Source of the DNA: Gemmiger sp. An50
GTDB lineage: Bacteria; Bacillota; Clostridia; Oscillospirales; Ruminococcaceae
Direction of reading: 5' to 3'
Length of the DNA: 64,000 nucleotides
Assembly (NCBI RefSeq): GCF_002161595.1
Contig: NZ_NFID01000012.1
Span: 1-64,000, forward strand
The notes under the pieces are model-generated. The model made no database searches, was not told where the DNA came from, and worked only from the letters and a program-made list of their open reading frames with translations. Of this stretch, positions 41,496 to 49,736 are shown in pieces (positions within the stretch are counted from its first letter, which is position 1; every line of letters starts with the position of its first letter). Made by a program: the position numbers and the translations under genes.

Positions 41496-42470
41496 ATGCT
41501 GATCCATGAGGCGGCCCGCCAGGCGGGCCTGAGCAAAAAAGCGGTGCAGCTTTATCTTTCCGCCGGGCTGCTTCAGCCCCAGGTGGATGCCCGCAACGGC
41601 TACCACCAGTTTACCGGCGAGGATGTGCAGCGGCTACAGCAGATCCGCTGGCTGCGGCAGCTGGACTTTTCGGTGCAGGAGATCCGCGCCATGCTGGAAG
41701 ACCCCTCCGCCGCCCAATACTATATTCTAAAGCGGATGACCGCCCTGCGGGAGGAAAAACGGCGGCTGGACTGGCGCATGGCCCAGCTGGAGCAGATTCT
41801 GGAGCAGGACTGCCTTTCGCCCAACAGCACCGCCCTGACGCCGGGGCCGGAACCGTGGCATACCCCCCTGCCGCTGGACGAGACCGACGCCTACCTGATC
41901 GTCTCCTGCTTTCTGGGCAGTCTGGTGCAGAACGTGGAGCTGAACGAATACCGCCGCTTTTTGTGGCAGCGGCTTTTAAAGGTGGTGGTGGCCCACCAGA
42001 CTCCCGAGCTGGCCGGACTGCGAGACTACATCTACAGCCTGACGCCGGAGCACGCCGGGCAGCTGTTCGCCCTCTGCCGCCGGGTGGTCAGCGAGATCGC
42101 CGCCCTGCCGCCCCAGAAGGTGGAGGAATTCAGCGGCCGGGTGCTGGAACATCTGGACCACAATCTGAGCAGCTCCGCCGCCGGACGGCTCAAGCGCCGG
42201 TACGAGTGCTTTCTGCGGCCGTCCATCCGGCTGTTCGACGCGGAGACCTGCGACATTCTGCGGGAATTCACCCCGCTGTTTTCGGAATATCAGGACCGGC
42301 TGCAGGCCTACTGCGATGCCATGCTGCACCGGCTGCAGCTGCCGGAAAACGCGGCGCTGTGCGCCCGGCTGGCGGCGTTCTTCGGCCCGGAATTCAGCCC
42401 GGATCAGATCGGCAGCGGCCAGCTCACCGCCCTTTACTCGCTGTCGCTGGAGAGCGGCAAGGTCAATTAA
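41496..42470 (+). CDS. MerR-family transcriptional regulator with large C-terminal domain
   Basis: 324 residues. Start ATG 41496 chosen over an ATG 6 bases earlier because GGGAG is 8 bases before it. Residues 1-70 are the winged helix of MerR proteins: MLIHEAARQAGLSKKAVQLYLSAGLLQP (landmark LSKKAVQLYLSAGLL), then RNGYHQFTGEDVQRLQQI. A coiled-coil dimerisation helix follows (70-115). The C-terminal 200 residues are all-helical, of unknown fold, rich in Leu and Arg, and likely the ligand-sensing domain. Divergent from the flavoenzyme-SDR operon, which it probably regulates. Confidence 0.9.
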   Translation: MLIHEAARQAGLSKKAVQLYLSAGLLQPQVDARNGYHQFTGEDVQRLQQIRWLRQLDFSVQEIRAMLEDPSAAQYYILKRMTALREEKRRLDWRMAQLEQILEQDCLSPNSTALTPGPEPWHTPLPLDETDAYLIVSCFLGSLVQNVELNEYRRFLWQRLLKVVVAHQTPELAGLRDYIYSLTPEHAGQLFALCRRVVSEIAALPPQKVEEFSGRVLEHLDHNLSSSAAGRLKRRYECFLRPSIRLFDAETCDILREFTPLFSEYQDRLQAYCDAMLHRLQLPENAALCARLAAFFGPEFSPDQIGSGQLTALYSLSLESGKVN

Positions 42471-42471
42471 A

Positions 42472-42518
42472 TAAAAAACGCAAAAGCGCCGCTGGTTTTC
42501 CAGCGGCGCTTCTGCGTA
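42472..42518. terminator. Bidirectional terminator between MerR gene and msmK
   Basis: ACGCAAAAGCGCCGCTGG / CCAGCGGCGCTTCTGCGT stem with TTTT loop; AAAAAA on the left gives a U run for the minus gene. Confidence 0.88.
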
Positions 42519-42541
42519 TAACATGATTCCAAGGGGAAGGA

Positions 42542-43654
42542 TCAGTTCAGGATGGTCAGTTCGGTCTCGGGATCGAACAGATGGATCTTGTGAGGATCGA
42601 AGGCAACGGTAACGTTGTTGCCGTTCTTGGCCTTGGAGGTGGGAGCTACACGGGCGGTCATCTTGTTGCCCTTGTATACCAGGTACAGGTAGATCTCGGA
42701 GCCCATCAGCTCGGAAACCTCAACAGTGGCCTCCAGCTTGCACTCGCCCTGCTTGCCAACGAACTCGGGATCGTCCTTGATGTCCTCGGGACGAACGCCG
42801 GCCTTGACCTTCTTGCCAACGTAGGCATCCAGCTTGCCGTCGGTGGTCTTCTCCTTGGGCAGGTCGATGCGGTCGCCGGACAGATCCAGGTAGTAGCCAT
42901 TGCCGTCCTTGTTCAGGGTAGCATCCAGGAAGTTCATCTGGGGGCTGCCGATGAAGCCGGCAACGAACATGTTGATGGGGAAGTCGTACAGGTTCTGCGG
43001 GGTGTCGACCTGCTGCACGATGCCGTCCTTCATAACCACGATGCGGTCGCCCATGGTCATGGCCTCGGTCTGGTCATGGGTAACGTAGATGAAGGTGGTA
43101 GCCAGCTTCTGGTGCAGCTTGATGATCTCGGTGCGCATGCTGGTACGCAGCTTGGCATCCAGGTTGGACAGGGGCTCGTCCAGCAGGAACACGGCCGGGT
43201 TACGAACCATGGCGCGGCCCAGGGCAACACGCTGACGCTGACCACCGGACAGAGCCTTGGGCTTGCGGTCCAGCAGGTGCTCGATGTCCAGCACGCGGGC
43301 GGCCTCACGAACACGCTTGTCGATCTCAGCCTTGTCTACCTTACGCAGCTCCAGGCCGAAAGCCATGTTCTTGTAAACGGTCATGTGGGGGTACAGAGCG
43401 TAGTTCTGGAACACCATGGCGATGTCGCGGTCCTTGGGGGCCACATCGTTCACCAGGCGGTCGCCGATGTACAGCTCGCCCTTGCTGATCTCTTCCAGAC
43501 CAGCGATCATGCGCAAGGTGGTGGACTTACCACAGCCAGAGGGGCCAACCAGAATGATGAACTCCTTGTCGGCGATCTCCAGGTTGAAGTCCTTAACGGC
43601 GGTAACGTCGCCGGGGTAGATCTTGTAGATATGACGCAGGCTGATGCTTGCCAT
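42542..43654 (-). CDS. msmK: Sugar ABC transporter ATPase, MsmK/UgpC type
   Basis: 370 residues. Energises several carbohydrate ABC importers. ATPase core: Walker A GPSGCGKST (residues about 38-46), Q-loop FQNYALYPHMT, signature LSGGQRQRVALGRA, Walker B VFLLDEPLSNLDAKL, H-loop VTHDQTEAMTMGDR. The C-terminal MalK-type regulatory beta domain (235-370) includes GVRPEDI and ELTILN at the end. ATG 43654 has AAGGAG 10 bases upstream. It stands alone without permeases or binding protein, as the shared ATPase does in many Firmicutes. A palindrome in its leader is a likely operator. Confidence 0.95.
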   Translation of the reverse strand: MASISLRHIYKIYPGDVTAVKDFNLEIADKEFIILVGPSGCGKSTTLRMIAGLEEISKGELYIGDRLVNDVAPKDRDIAMVFQNYALYPHMTVYKNMAFGLELRKVDKAEIDKRVREAARVLDIEHLLDRKPKALSGGQRQRVALGRAMVRNPAVFLLDEPLSNLDAKLRTSMRTEIIKLHQKLATTFIYVTHDQTEAMTMGDRIVVMKDGIVQQVDTPQNLYDFPINMFVAGFIGSPQMNFLDATLNKDGNGYYLDLSGDRIDLPKEKTTDGKLDAYVGKKVKAGVRPEDIKDDPEFVGKQGECKLEATVEVSELMGSEIYLYLVYKGNKMTARVAPTSKAKNGNNVTVAFDPHKIHLFDPETELTILN

Positions 43655-43704
43655 GGGAATCGACACTCCTTTTTTATTGTTACTGATTTCGATTGTCTTT
43701 TGTT

Positions 43705-43724
43705 GATACGCTTGACCGCGTATC
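43705..43724. promoter_or_regulatory. Operator-like palindrome in the msmK leader
   Basis: GATACGC-TTGACC-GCGTATC, perfect 7-bp arms. It lies about 10 bases downstream of a minus-strand TATATT (43738-43733), so over or just after the msmK transcription start, and 74 bases from the start of the divergent AraC-family gene. Confidence 0.55.
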
Positions 43725-43797
43725 TCGTTGCTAATATAATAATACCAGACTTTTTCCGGATTTAAATAGCACTTTATTGATATGAGGTGACGTAAAA

Positions 43798-44586
43798 TTG
43801 ATTTTCGATCCCCTTGCCTTCTGCGCCCTGAATGAGGCGAAGGACCTGCAGTTCTCCACCCCCACCACTCTGGAGGGGGAAGGGCTTTGGATCGGGGTGC
43901 TTTCCAGCGGGCAGTGTGCCCTGGCGGACGAGGAAGCCCCCCAGCTGGCGGGAGCGGGCAGCCTTTTGCTGGGCGCGCCCCCGCTGCGGCTGGTGCCCGC
44001 CGAGCCCTGCCACCTGGCGGCGGTGCTGCTGGGCGGCCAGGCAGCCGCGGCCTTTGCCGAGGGTCTTGCCGGGCCCATGTTCGCGGCGGGCGCCTCCTGC
44101 CCCGGCGCGGCGGAGCTTGTGGCCCAGCTGGTGGCCTCCCCCTCCTCCCGCCGTGCCTCGGCGCTGGGCTACCAGCTGCTGTGCGAGAGCGCCCGGGCGG
44201 ACGCCGCCGCCCCCAGCTACCCGCCCCTGGTGACCATGGCCATCGCCGCCATGCGGGAGCACTACGCCGGGCTTTACGGCGTGGAGGAGCTGAGCGAGAG
44301 CCTGGGGGTGAGCAAGAGCCATCTGGTGCGGGTGTTCAAGGCCGCGGTGGGCGTGCCCCCGGGCCAGTACCTGACCGGGGTGCGCATCGAGGCCGCCAAG
44401 CAGCTTTTGTGCCACCGGGAATACCCGCTGGAGGTAGTGGCCAGTTTGTGCGGCTTTTCCGGGGCCAACTACCTGTGCCGGGTGTTCAAAAAGGCCACCG
44501 GCCAAAGCCCCACCGCCTGGCGGGCAGCCGCCGCCGGAGTGCCCGAACTGCCCGAGCTGCCCCAGGAGCGGGAGCTGTATGTATGA
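43798..44586 (+). CDS. AraC-family transcriptional regulator
   Basis: 262 residues. TTG start at 43798, 7 bases after GAGGTGA; there is no in-frame ATG before the conserved part. The N-terminal 160 residues are Ala/Leu-rich and resemble a reduced cupin-type sensor (LQFSTPTTLEGEGLWIG). The C-terminal AraC DNA-binding domain has two helix-turn-helix units: VEELSESLGVSKSHLVRVFK and YPLEVVASLCGFSGANYLCRVFKKATG (shown in part). Divergent from msmK and upstream of nagB, so carbohydrate control is likely by context. Confidence 0.88.
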   Translation: MIFDPLAFCALNEAKDLQFSTPTTLEGEGLWIGVLSSGQCALADEEAPQLAGAGSLLLGAPPLRLVPAEPCHLAAVLLGGQAAAAFAEGLAGPMFAAGASCPGAAELVAQLVASPSSRRASALGYQLLCESARADAAAPSYPPLVTMAIAAMREHYAGLYGVEELSESLGVSKSHLVRVFKAAVGVPPGQYLTGVRIEAAKQLLCHREYPLEVVASLCGFSGANYLCRVFKKATGQSPTAWRAAAAGVPELPELPQERELYV

Positions 44587-44814
44587 TATATCTCCTTATA
44601 TAAATAGAAAAAACGCACCGGGGTGTCCATTTTTCCACAAATCGCGCCCCCATTTCAGAAAAGATTTTGTTTTTTGTGCAAAATTTCTGCATATTTTGGG
44701 CTACAATTTTTCCCCGGAAGGCTGTATGATAAAGATAAGACCGCGATTTGCAGGCAGGGCGTGGCCCCGCTTTGCGAGTTTCACCGAAAAATACAAAGAA
44801 CGGAGTGTATCACA

Positions 44815-45552
44815 ATGAAAGTTGTTGTTACCAAGAGCTACGACGAGAGCTGCGCCTACGTGGCCGACATGATCTGCAAACTGGTGAATGAGAAACCCAA
44901 CTGCAAGCTGGGCCTGGCCACCGGCGGCACCCCTGTGCCCATGTACAAGAAGCTGATCGAGGCCAACAAGGCCGGCAAGGTGGACTTTGCTCAGGTACGC
45001 ACCGTGAACCTGGACGAGTACTGCGGCATCCCCGAGACCCACGACCAGAGCTACCGCTACTTCATGAACACCAACCTGTTCGACCACATCAACATCGACA
45101 AGGCCAACACCTACGTGGCTAAGGGCATGGGCGACGCTGAGGCCAATGCCGCCGAGCTGGAAGCCAAGGTGCGCGAGGGCGGCGTTGCCGACCTGCAGCT
45201 GCTGGGCATCGGCAACAACGGCCACATCGCCTTCAACGAGGCCAGCGATCACCTGATCAGCGTGGCTCACATTGAAAAGCTGACCGAGAGCACCATCAAC
45301 GCCAACGCCCGCTTCTTCGAGAAGAAGGAGGACGTTCCCACCACCGCCATCACCATGGGCATGGGCGACATCATGGCCGCCAAGTGCGTTGTGCTGATCG
45401 CCACCGGCCTGGCCAAGACCGACGCCATCAAGGGCCTGGTCATGGACAACGTGATCACCACCCAGAACCCCAGCAGCATGCTGAAGATGCACGAGAACGT
45501 GGTTGTCGTGATCGATCAGGAGCTGGCCGACGCCGTTGGCTACAAGGGCTAA
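44815..45552 (+). CDS. nagB: Glucosamine-6-phosphate deaminase
   Basis: 245 residues. Converts glucosamine 6-phosphate to fructose 6-phosphate and ammonia. LGLATGGTPVPMYKKLI is the phosphate-binding start, VNLDEYCGI carries the general-base Asp, and GIGNNGHIAFNEA carries the catalytic His/Glu region. The length fits the short Firmicute NagB. CGGAGTG precedes ATG 44815. TATGAT at 44725-44730 may be its -10. No nagA next to it. Confidence 0.95.
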   Translation: MKVVVTKSYDESCAYVADMICKLVNEKPNCKLGLATGGTPVPMYKKLIEANKAGKVDFAQVRTVNLDEYCGIPETHDQSYRYFMNTNLFDHINIDKANTYVAKGMGDAEANAAELEAKVREGGVADLQLLGIGNNGHIAFNEASDHLISVAHIEKLTESTINANARFFEKKEDVPTTAITMGMGDIMAAKCVVLIATGLAKTDAIKGLVMDNVITTQNPSSMLKMHENVVVVIDQELADAVGYKG

Positions 45553-45578
45553 GCGCTCCGTTTTCCACAAATCACTCG

Positions 45579-45609
45579 CTCCCCGGTGAAAAACCGGGGA
45601 GCTTTTTTC
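45579..45609 (+). terminator. nagB terminator
   Basis: GCTCCCCGGT / ACCGGGGAGC, 10-bp stem, GAAAA loop, then TTTTTTC. Confidence 0.92.
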
Positions 45610-45633
45610 TTGCCATTGCCACGCTTTTAAAAT

Positions 45634-45671
45634 AAAAAACAGCGGGCGGAATTTTCCGCTCGCTGTTTTTG
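45634..45671 (-). terminator. Terminator of the 45677 gene
   Basis: AAAAACAGCGGGCGGAA / TTCCGCTCGCTGTTTTT stem. Confidence 0.85.
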
Positions 45672-45676
45672 TTCTG

Positions 45677-46201
45677 TTAAAAGCTGCGCCAAGTGTCCAG
45701 CCCGTCGGGCAGCTGGCCCGCCCAGAAGCCCGCCAGCATCGCCGCGGCCTGGGGGCGGCTCACACCGCCCAGCTCACGGGTGACGTCCGGCCCGCCGGGC
45801 TGCTCCATCACCGCCTGCACCGCCAGACCGCCGTCCGGGTCGGTGGTGCAGTGCATGGACCGGCAGCCCGCCAGAGGTGCGGGCGGGGTGAGCACCAGAT
45901 AACCCGCGCTCACGCCCACGGCCTCCACCGCGCGGGTGAGGGCGGCGGCGTCCGGCTGGCAGGGTACCTGGCCCTCCACCGTCAGCTGCCACAGACCGGT
46001 GTCGTTTTTGCGGCCGGGGCGCTGCTCCTCGGGCAGGCCCGGATTGAGCCGCTGGCGGCGCTGCTCTTCCCTGCGCCGTTCCACGGCCTGACGGTCCCGC
46101 CGCCGGGAGCGCACAGTGGAATAGATGGCAAGTCCCATCATCACCAGGACCAGCACGCCCAGCAGCACCGGGAAAAGCACCTGAAAGAAAAACACGCTCA
46201 T
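45677..46201 (-). CDS. Membrane-anchored protein of unknown function
   Basis: 174 residues. Residues 5-27 are one membrane helix, followed by a very basic stretch (RSRRRDRQAVERRREEQRRQR, residues 31-51). The soluble part (about 68-174) is a possible small domain with WQLTVEGQVPCQPDAAALTRAV and GGVSRPQAAAMLAGFWAGQLP. I recognise no family. It shares strand and direction with the AraC-family gene upstream (24 bases away) and may be its operon partner. Confidence 0.65.
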   Translation of the reverse strand: MSVFFFQVLFPVLLGVLVLVMMGLAIYSTVRSRRRDRQAVERRREEQRRQRLNPGLPEEQRPGRKNDTGLWQLTVEGQVPCQPDAAALTRAVEAVGVSAGYLVLTPPAPLAGCRSMHCTTDPDGGLAVQAVMEQPGGPDVTRELGGVSRPQAAAMLAGFWAGQLPDGLDTWRSF

Positions 46202-46225
46202 GGTTTGCCCTTCTCCCCTTTTGGC

Positions 46226-47128
46226 TTATTCCTCGCCGCGGCCCCGCCGGGCCAGCACCTTCACGCTGCTGGCGTACTCCGAGGGGGTCATGCCGGTGAC
46301 CTTTTTGAAATGACGGGAAAAATAATGGATGGAATTGTACCCCAGCAGGGCCGCGATCTCGGTGAAGTTGTGGCTGCCCTCCCGGATCATCTCCTTGGCC
46401 TTCTGAATCTTCAGATTGCCGAAGTATTCCATGGCTCCGCCGCCGGTCTTTTCCCGGAAGACCTTTTGCAGGTAGCTGCGGCCCACCAGATTGTCGCGGC
46501 AGATGTCGCTCAGGGTCAGGCGGCGCTGGATGTTGTTCTCCAGATACTGCTGCACCCGGCTCAAAAATTCGTTCTGGCTGCGCTCCCGGATCAGGCTGGT
46601 GGGCTTGGCCACCACCGGGTTGTCGCCCCGGCGCACCATATCCAGCAGCATGGTCTCCAGCGACAGGCCGATCACCTGCTCGGCGCCAAAGGCCGCATCC
46701 TCCCGGCGGGTCAGATGCTGGGCCAGAGGATCGTCCAGCGGGGTGGAGAAGGCCGCACCGGCCATTTCAACGATTCGGGCCATGAGCACCCGGTCCGAAT
46801 CGCTGGCCATAAGTACCCGGCCCTTGAAGAAATCCATGGCGGGGCTGGCGCAGTCGAAGGAGACGATCACGATGTTGGGCGCATCCTTGCCGGTGGCGCG
46901 GATGTTGTGATACTCGCCGGGCTCATGGAAGATCATCTGCCCCTTTTTCAGCAGCTTTTCCTCCTCGCCCGCGGTCACATAGACCTCGCCCTTGTCCGCA
47001 TAGACAAATTCCCAGAAATCATGACTCTCGCCGATGAAGGCGTAGTCCGGGCCATATTCAAAATAATGTACCGAATAGATGCGGTCGATGCGCAGCACCT
47101 TTTCCAGCTCCAGCGCCTGATAGCCCAT
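46226..47128 (-). CDS. AraC-family transcriptional regulator with cupin sensor domain
   Basis: 300 residues. The N-terminal AraC-type cupin (residues 15-140) has SHDFWEFVYADKGEVYV and GQMIFHEPGEYHNI, typical for sugar-binding regulators. The C-terminal domain (200-300) has both DNA-binding helices: RLTLSDICRDNLVGRSYLQKVF and FTEIAALLGYNSIHYFSRHFKKVTG (in part). GAGAGGAG precedes ATG 47128 at about 12 bases. Its target is not evident; it is divergent from a MATE gene. Confidence 0.92.
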   Translation of the reverse strand: MGYQALELEKVLRIDRIYSVHYFEYGPDYAFIGESHDFWEFVYADKGEVYVTAGEEEKLLKKGQMIFHEPGEYHNIRATGKDAPNIVIVSFDCASPAMDFFKGRVLMASDSDRVLMARIVEMAGAAFSTPLDDPLAQHLTRREDAAFGAEQVIGLSLETMLLDMVRRGDNPVVAKPTSLIRERSQNEFLSRVQQYLENNIQRRLTLSDICRDNLVGRSYLQKVFREKTGGGAMEYFGNLKIQKAKEMIREGSHNFTEIAALLGYNSIHYFSRHFKKVTGMTPSEYASSVKVLARRGRGEE

Positions 47129-47364
47129 CTGCTTGCAGCTCCTCTCCTTTGGAAGAGGGGCGGTTCGCCCCTGCTTGTTTGCCTGTGGTTCACTTTCTCA
47201 TGTTTGTAGTATATCCCAAAACGACCGATTGTGCAAATGTTTTCTTTTTTTTCACCCAAAACGCCGCTCTCTGGCAGCTTTTGCCCGGATATGCTATACT
47301 GAAACCGATGATGCAAACGGCGGCAAAGCCCCGCCCCAAACCAAAACAGAGAGAGGACAGACCA

Positions 47365-48738
47365 ATGCAGCGATTCAAAGAACATTTTTATACCGACTGG
47401 TCGTTTTACAAGCGGATGCTGGCCATTACCATTCCCATCGCTTTGCAGAACGTGATCAGCCTGGGCGTGAACATGATGGACATCATCATGCTGGGCCAGC
47501 TGGGCGATGTGGCCATCGCCTCGGCCAACCTGGGCGGCCAGCTGTTCACCATTCTGGACGTGATGGGCTTCGGCCTGGCCAGCGGCGCGGCGGTGCTGAT
47601 TGCCCAGTACTGGGGCAAGCGGGACATGCTGCGCATCCGCCAGATCTTCGCGCTCACCCTGCGGGTGGTGCTGGTGATAAGCAGCCTGTTCGCTTTGGTG
47701 GGCCATTTTCTGCCCGAAAAGGTGCTGGCCATCTACACCACCGATGCGGCGGTAATCGAATCCGGCGCGGCGTACCTGAAGCTTTTATCCATCAGCTTCG
47801 TGCTGTTCAGCTTTTCCAACTGCTACATCATGTGCCTGCGGGCGGTGGAGCAGGTGCGCATCAGCATGGTGGTGTACGGCTGCAGCTTTTTCATCAACGT
47901 GTTTTTCAACTACTGCTTCATCTTCGGCAAGCTGGGCGCCCCGGCCTGGGGCGTACGGGGCGCGGCCTTCGGCACCGTGATGGCCCGCCTGTTCGAGCTG
48001 TGCGCCACCCTGGTGTACATGTGCTTTATTGAAAAGCGGGTGCGCTTCACTCCCCGCTGGCTGCTGCAGCTGAAGAGCGGCCTGGGCCGGGACTATGTGC
48101 GCAACAGCGTGCCGGTGGTGAGCAACGAACTGCTGTGGGGTGTGGGCCTCTCGGTGGTGAACCTGACCATCGGCCATATGGGCGCCAGCTACACCAGCGC
48201 CATGAGCATCGTGAACGTGTTCAACCAGCTGGTGAGCGTATTCACCTTCGGCATGTCTGCCGCCAGCGCGGTGGTGGTGGGCAAGACCATCGGCGAGGGG
48301 CGCATTCAGGACGCCAAGCGGGCCGCCAACAGCTCGGTGCTGGTGGGCCTGGGCCTGAGCTTTATCTGCATGACCCTGCTGCTGGTGGGGCGGCCCTATA
48401 TCCTGAGCCTTTATAATGTGAGCCAGCTGGCCCACGACACCGCCTTTGCCATGATGACCATCCTGGCCCTGATGCAGCCCTTCCAGGCGGTGGGCTGCGT
48501 GATGATCGTGGGCGTTCTGCGGGGCGGCGGCGACGTGCGCACCAACCTGCTCCTGGACAGCGGCCTGCAGTGGTGCCTGGCCATCCCGCTGGGCCTGCTC
48601 ACCGGCTTTGTGCTGCACTGGAGCGCGCCCGCCGTATTCTTCTGCCTGCGGTGTGACAACATCGTGAAGAGCATCGCCGGTCTCATCCGGCTGCGCAGCG
48701 GCAAGTGGATTCGGGTGGTGACCCGGGAATCCGTCTGA
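47365..48738 (+). CDS. MATE efflux protein (third of three)
   Basis: 457 residues, 12 membrane helices. GAGAGGA is about 9 bases before ATG 47365. ITIPIALQNVISLGVNMMDIIMLGQLG is the typical opening of the clostridial MATE branch (landmark NMMDIIMLGQLG); EVRISMVVYG-like and SNELLWGVGLSVVNLTIGHMG open the second bundle. Divergent from the AraC-family regulator, which may control it. Substrate unknown. Confidence 0.93.
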   Translation: MQRFKEHFYTDWSFYKRMLAITIPIALQNVISLGVNMMDIIMLGQLGDVAIASANLGGQLFTILDVMGFGLASGAAVLIAQYWGKRDMLRIRQIFALTLRVVLVISSLFALVGHFLPEKVLAIYTTDAAVIESGAAYLKLLSISFVLFSFSNCYIMCLRAVEQVRISMVVYGCSFFINVFFNYCFIFGKLGAPAWGVRGAAFGTVMARLFELCATLVYMCFIEKRVRFTPRWLLQLKSGLGRDYVRNSVPVVSNELLWGVGLSVVNLTIGHMGASYTSAMSIVNVFNQLVSVFTFGMSAASAVVVGKTIGEGRIQDAKRAANSSVLVGLGLSFICMTLLLVGRPYILSLYNVSQLAHDTAFAMMTILALMQPFQAVGCVMIVGVLRGGGDVRTNLLLDSGLQWCLAIPLGLLTGFVLHWSAPAVFFCLRCDNIVKSIAGLIRLRSGKWIRVVTRESV

Positions 48739-48750
48739 ACCTTGTTTTTC

Positions 48751-48780
48751 CCGCCCCGGTCAAACACCGGGGCGGCATTT
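48751..48780 (+). terminator. Weak terminator after MATE gene 3
   Basis: CCGCCCCGGT / ACCGGGGCGG, 10-bp stem, followed only by CATTTCATTC, so read-through into the next gene is possible. Confidence 0.5.
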
Positions 48781-48806
48781 CATTCAAAATGGGGAGATGT
48801 GTTGTT

Positions 48807-49676
48807 ATGAGCAAGATCGCATGGATCGGCACCGGCGTGATGGGCCGCCAGCAGGCGGGCCACCTGGTAAAGGCCGGGCATACCGTGAAGGCCTACAGCC
48901 GCCGCTACGAGGCGGTGTGCCAGCAGGCGGAGGAATTCGGCTTTTTGCCCTGCGCCACCATTCGGGACGCAGTGGCCGACGCGGAATTCGTGTTCGTGAT
49001 GGTGGGCTACCCTGCGGACGTGGAGCAGGTGTTCTGCGACCCCGAGGGCATTCTGGAAAACGCCCCCGCCGGGGCCGTGGTGGTGGACATGACCACCTCC
49101 AGCCCCACCCTGGCCCAGAAGCTGTATGCCCTGGGCAAGGAAAAGGGCATCGCCGTGATGGACGCGCCGGTCTCCGGCGGCGACAAGGGCGCCCGGGAAG
49201 CTACTCTGTCCATCATGGTGGGCGGCGACGAGGAGGCCTTTAAAAAGGCCCTGCCCCTGTTTGAGTGCATGGGCAAGAGCGTGCTGCTCATGGGTCCCGC
49301 AGGCTACGGCCAGCACACCAAGGCGGCCAACCAGATCGCCGTGGCGGGCGCGACCGCGGCCTACACCGAGGCCATCCTCTACGCCGAGAAGGCCGGGCTG
49401 GACCCCCACAAGATGCTGGCGGCCATCGGCGGCGGCGCGGCGGGCAGCTGGCAGATCACCAACATGGCGCCCCGGGCACTGGCGGGAGATTTCGCCCCCG
49501 GCTTCTTCGTGAAGCACTTTATCAAGGACATGAAGATCATCCGGGAAGAGGCCGCTCAGCGGGGCGTGGAGCTGGAAATGCTGGACAGCGTGCTCCATCT
49601 CTACGAGGAGTTCGCCGCGGCGGGCGGCGAGAACGAGGGCACCCAGGCCTTGATCGACTTCTACCGCAAAAAATAA
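48807..49676 (+). CDS. NAD-dependent beta-hydroxyacid dehydrogenase (3-hydroxyisobutyrate dehydrogenase family)
   Basis: 289 residues. Rossmann start IAWIGTGVMGRQQAGHL (GxGxxG). Family signature DAPVSGGDKGAREATLSIMVGG and the catalytic Lys region GQHTKAANQI. These enzymes oxidise or reduce 3-hydroxyacids such as 3-hydroxyisobutyrate, tartronate semialdehyde or succinic semialdehyde; the substrate is not clear from sequence. GGGGAG precedes ATG 48807. It follows MATE gene 3 after a weak hairpin, so a common transcript is possible. Confidence 0.92.
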   Translation: MSKIAWIGTGVMGRQQAGHLVKAGHTVKAYSRRYEAVCQQAEEFGFLPCATIRDAVADAEFVFVMVGYPADVEQVFCDPEGILENAPAGAVVVDMTTSSPTLAQKLYALGKEKGIAVMDAPVSGGDKGAREATLSIMVGGDEEAFKKALPLFECMGKSVLLMGPAGYGQHTKAANQIAVAGATAAYTEAILYAEKAGLDPHKMLAAIGGGAAGSWQITNMAPRALAGDFAPGFFVKHFIKDMKIIREEAAQRGVELEMLDSVLHLYEEFAAAGGENEGTQALIDFYRKK

Positions 49677-49695
49677 CCCCCAGATATCCAAATAT

Positions 49696-49730
49696 AAAAA
49701 GGGAGCAGCGCGTGCTGCTCCCCTTTTTTG
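49696..49730. terminator. Bidirectional terminator
   Basis: GGGAGCAGCG / CGTGCTGCTCCC with AAAAA on the left and TTTTTT on the right; serves the dehydrogenase and xdhC. Confidence 0.9.
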
Positions 49731-49736
49731 TTTGAC

